Below are positions 60,401 through 64,000 of a stretch of DNA of 64,000 bases, in pieces. The stretch spans positions 3,038,333 to 3,102,332 of the forward strand of contig CM071587.1 of NCBI GenBank assembly GCA_036426205.1, written 5' to 3'. The notes below the pieces were generated by a model. The model did no database searches. It had not been told where the DNA came from and worked only from the letters and a program-made list of their open reading frames with translations. The number at the start of each line of letters is the position of its first letter. The first letter of the stretch is position 1. The stretch is from Ascaphus truei (lineage: Eukaryota > Chordata > Amphibia > Anura > Ascaphidae). Made by a program: the position numbers and the translations under genes.

Positions 60401-62345
60401 CACTTGTTACCATGCATATGTCTTTGGTTAGGTTGATGAAGAGGGGATATTTCACACATGCAGTAAAACTAGATTCTTGCACAGGTGGCATTTTCCACCA
60501 AGGGTGAGGCGGGGACAATGGGCGGGAGACTTTGAACGAGAGAACAAAAGATTCGCAGAGAGACAGATGAGACAGGGACTCAAGGAGCAGTGTGAGTGTA
60601 ATATGCTTGACATGCAAAACTGATTTGATTTTCAGAGAAGATGCAAGTTGTGGTTAAATGTTAGGGTCATGTCGGGGGATAAATGGAAGGATGGGTCTTG
60701 GAATTTTTTTATCACCCCTTCACTCTATTAACAATATTTATAGACACACTTCTTCTGGCCAGGACACTGGTTGAAAATGTAAGAAACTCAGCTGGTTCAC
60801 TCAAAGAAATGATTCAGCGAACAGATGAATGTGTTTTCAGTTCATACTTGTTGGGGTTCAAATGCATTGATATGAATGGGATAATTGACTAAATTGTATG
60901 TGTAGGAGCTGATTCAATCAGTGATTGTGAAATGACCATATTTGTGTCTCACATCTCAATGTTCCCCTTTGGAAGGTGAGAATAGAAAAGAAAAGCACTT
61001 TAATATAGTAGAGATGCCCCACGGGTGCCAATTGGGGCGCAAAGACCATTAAAAAAAAGCAGTGCTGCACAGTGAGAAATAAACGAAAGCATCTTCGTGG
61101 GACTTGTGGCATAAGTCTTAAAATAGCTCATTAAAATAATGTAATGAACACTCATTCATTATAAGGTCTGCAAAGCTCACATGCAAGCAACACCCAAATA
61201 ACCATCAGGGGCCATAAAAGTATCACCGACTTACATTACAGATTCAGGAACAAACACTTGCAGTTCCCATCTGTTTTAAACAATGACCCGAGACCTGGCT
61301 TACGGTACTTTCCATAAACTTTTTATTTGAAGGGAAATGAGCCCAAGAAAGGCACTCTTTTAAATTGAGATTAAGGGCAACCAGCTCTGTTTATAGTTGG
61401 CCAGAACCTATTTTGTCTGACGTATTGACCCCATAGTGCACTTCTGGCATTAAGGGGGGGGGGCGTGTAAGTGTCAGGGTGAGGATTGGGGTGTGTAAGT
61501 GTCAGGGTGAGGATTGGGGCGGGTTAGTCTCATGGGATCTTCACTGCCTGGTAGAGGTACCATAAGTTTCATGGGAGGACTTCATGCTCTCGCCTCTGAA
61601 GTGGGATATCCAAATGCTACACTCCAGATGAATTGTATATAATCTTATAAGTAGCAGGGGTTCTTTGTACATGTATTATTATTGTTATATGTTTACCAAA
61701 TAATTATTACCATTATTTTATTATGTGGCCTAATAGCAGCAGGATGTTTGTGAGACCTCATAACTGTAGGATACCAACAAGCATTCTCTCTCCTGGCTTC
61801 GGGAACCTCTACTGAGCAGGAAGGTGGTATAAAAAAGGTTCAGAGGGTTAGAGAGGGGGTCAGCACATGCAGCTGGGGGGGAGCCCTTGGGACATGTCTC
61901 CCACTGTACCTATTGTCCCCCGTACAGCAGCTGCAGAGATTTTTCCCTTTACTGGAAATCAGGGAAGAGTGAAAAATTAGTCTCTAGGAGAAGAGCTGGA
62001 ATGGGAACAAGTAAAGAAGAAGAAGAGTACACAGCAAATCAGGAGCTCTCGGACATCTGCAAAGGATGTCATCTGTCCTAAAGGGATTGGGGAAAAGTTA
62101 ATGTTTAAGTGTCGCCTCAATAAGATGGGAAATAGTGTAACGTGCAGTTATCAATGCAGCGACTTCCATTCCTTCAATGTAACATATTGCTATTCTGCAT
62201 GTCAACATATTGAAGACTCACAAGTGGCCTTTGCGTCAATAATCCCAACTTGGATAGTGATTTCACAGCTCTGATCTGTAGCATAATAGACTATATTGGT
62301 GAAAACATTTCCTTCTTACAGTTACTCTGTGGGACATTCACTGTA
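60401..62345. other. Unique sequence, no gene seen
   Basis: No gene, exon or repeat family recognised. A short direct repeat GTGTAAGTGTCAGGGTGAGG occurs twice near 61,465-61,515. Confidence 0.45.
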
Positions 62346-62595
62346 AGGCCGCGCCGGTATAGTGCCGGCGACGCGACGCGTGATGTCACCCGTCGCCGCA
62401 AGCGAAAGTTGTATTTCACTTTGCGGCGGCGTCGCGGGCGAGCAGGCTCTTGATTGGTTCAGGGGCTGTCACATGAGGCCACAGCCCCTGCAAAATCAAA
62501 TAATTACGGCTACCAACAATCTATAAGCGCACGCGGCGGCGACAATGCATTGGTTTTCGTGCGACGTTGCGTCGCCGGCACTGTAAGCGCGGCCT
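62346..62595. mobile_element. MITE with CpG-rich inverted ends and TA duplication
   Basis: A 250-bp insertion starting AGGCCGCGCCGGTATAGTGC and ending GCACTGTAAGCGCGGCCT, inverted with small gaps, followed inside by GGCGACG/CGTCGCC. It is flanked by TA on both sides (62344-62345 and 62596-62597). No coding capacity. Confidence 0.75.
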
Positions 62596-64000
62596 TAGTT
62601 TGGAGAATCACTGGTTTCCTGTGATTTAAAAAATGATTGTCAAAAACTAAAATAAAAATACATTTAAAATAATAACAAATTGTTTATGAGGTTCACCAGC
62701 ACTTCCACTGAACAAGAGCTCAATGTTGTCATCATCTGATGACCTGTTTGGCCAAGTACAGATGCAGCAGCCGTTGTTCGAACACTTCATGCGGTGTATA
62801 CCTCGGAATACCCGTGTCATGGCGCGCGATTTCTTCCAACTGTACCGCCTTAAGACGCGAGTGCAGAAGATGGCATTTTAGTGTTCTGTCTGTGCACCTG
62901 ACATTAGCACAGTAGCACAGTAGCACAGTATACATTGCAATTCATTCATTTAATTGCATTTAATTGCACACAATCCATGAAATACAAACAAAGCAATCGC
63001 GATAAACACTGGGTGCCTGGGGCGATTGGCCACGTTAATGCCGTGTGGAGTACAGCAGAGCACACGAAAACGGCTCTGTGATTTGTTTGAATAACGTCCG
63101 CTGCATCTGTACAACGTAGACAGCTAAAGATACCCAGTTAACACTGTACTCCTCCACTATTGATAATCTATGGCACTGTGAACAAAATATACTGCTTTCA
63201 GATACTACAAAGGGCCCACATACATTAATGTCAGCAAAGCTGCAAGTGAAGATGCTACCAATTCATTCAACAAGGCTGGCATAACACTGACAGTATCAGA
63301 ACAAGAACATTTCAAGCACAAAACAAACAGCTTAACATGTAGAAGCAAATCTGCAGCAGTACAACATAAACACAACTTGTATCATTTTAGTATCTGTGAT
63401 ATTCTCAAGACCAACACACACATACACACACACACACGCCATATAAATAATAGGTACATGTTTGTGTGATTTTATTAGTATATTTAGTACATTATTTGAC
63501 AGGAGAAGTGGAGTAGCTAAAACGTGTAGAGGGGTCAGCTAGTGAATTACTTTGGTATCTCAACGAGGCTATGGGATTCCATTGAATTCTGTCATCCCTC
63601 AAACTACTTTCCGTTGAGTCCATCCATGTTCTACTTTGCCTGTGTTCCTAACTCTAACCCACCCATGTACCAGACTCACCAAAATGGACTGTAAGCTCTT
63701 GTGGGTAGAGTGTATCCAACCCAACCTATCAATGGGAGATACATTGTTAATATGTAGTTCCCTTACCACTATAACTCTACAAAGCTGCTACACACAACAA
63801 CAAGATCTGCTCATGTCCATTATGGCACACGACTTCCACCGGCTCGATATCTGATAATCAAACAGCAGCATTAATGCCGGCCTCATCGGTCTGACATGAG
63901 TATTTGATTATGCAGGGATTGGTTTGGGATGTGAGAAAATCACAGCAGAAACACAAGGGGATGAAAGTTGCATGTGTACATGTCGTGTGACCAAGTGTCC
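62596..64000. other. Unique sequence; possible LINE tail near 63.6 kb
   Basis: No gene recognised. GGACTGTAAGCTCTTGTGGG at about 63,683 resembles the ATTGTAAGCTCT motif of the L2-like 3' tails. A short CACA run is at 63,415-63,440. Confidence 0.4.

Noticed and set aside
62732..62935. A 67-codon minus-strand frame with a His/Arg/Leu-rich middle
   Set aside because: It looks vaguely like part of a transposase-type protein, but no motif could be named and there is no supporting context.
53039..64000. Further upstream KCNQ2 exons
   Set aside because: No conserved channel segment (pore, S6, helix A) was recognised on the minus strand. Short exons could have been missed.

Overview
The window is vertebrate nuclear DNA, most likely from an amphibian and probably a frog. 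The only recognisable protein-coding gene is the 3' part of a KCNQ2 voltage-gated potassium channel gene on the minus strand (five coding exons, 53,038 down to the stop codon at 41,788), with spliceosomal introns. Nothing looks bacterial: there are no operons, ribosome binding sites, CRISPR arrays, rRNAs or tRNAs. Nearly all long open reading frames come from tandem repeats. The amphibian assignment is an inference from the KCNQ2 sequence and from the types of repeat present.

Layout. 1-10,140: a macrosatellite of about 5.5 units of 1.6-1.9 kb; each unit joins a pyrimidine-rich 21-bp array, an AT-rich core, a G-rich hexamer array and a conserved tail. 10.9-11.7 kb: a 36-bp minisatellite. 12.2-13.1 kb: an LTR and leader on the minus strand. 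13.1-13.4 kb: a 20-bp minisatellite. 13.4-15.1 kb: an L2-like LINE end cut by an LTR-like promoter region. 16.9-18.8 kb: a GATA-type array holding a hAT MITE. 18.8-19.2 kb: a second hAT MITE inside a hammerhead-like motif. 20-23.1 kb: two L2-like LINE copies. 23.1-23.45 kb: a hairpin retroposon. 24.1-27.25 kb: a 52-bp satellite. 27.3-27.6 kb: a MITE with 37-bp perfect inverted ends. 28.4-33.36 kb: an LTR retrotransposon without a visible polymerase. 34.4-35.7 kb: a C-rich satellite. 36.4-40.6 kb: more hairpin elements. 41.8-53.0 kb: KCNQ2 exons, with introns carrying a MITE with an expanded GA array, a telomere-like array and a GT-rich minisatellite. 53.8-55.6 kb: a palindromic element split by a PIF/Harbinger-like MITE. 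55.96-60.4 kb: a 4.4-kb, 23-bp minisatellite. 60.4-64 kb: mostly unique DNA with one MITE.

The most interesting pattern is a family of palindromic insertions (23.1, 36.4, 38.7 and 53.8 kb). Three are bounded by exact 13-15 bp direct repeats. In each, a hairpin lies against one repeat and a single-copy tail against the other, and the tails share an AGCGC...T-rich end. The hairpin elements at 23.2, 37.0 and 38.85 kb, and related elements at 18.9, 20.4 and 40.05 kb, carry hammerhead-ribozyme-like cores (CTGANGA, short hairpin, GAAAC, often ACGCGT), some partly decayed. Hammerheads in Penelope-like retroelements and animal retrozymes are established knowledge. That these elements belong there, or are active, is inference. 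Many array copies differ by single-base insertions or deletions while the KCNQ2 exons are intact, so the arrays may also contain read or assembly errors.
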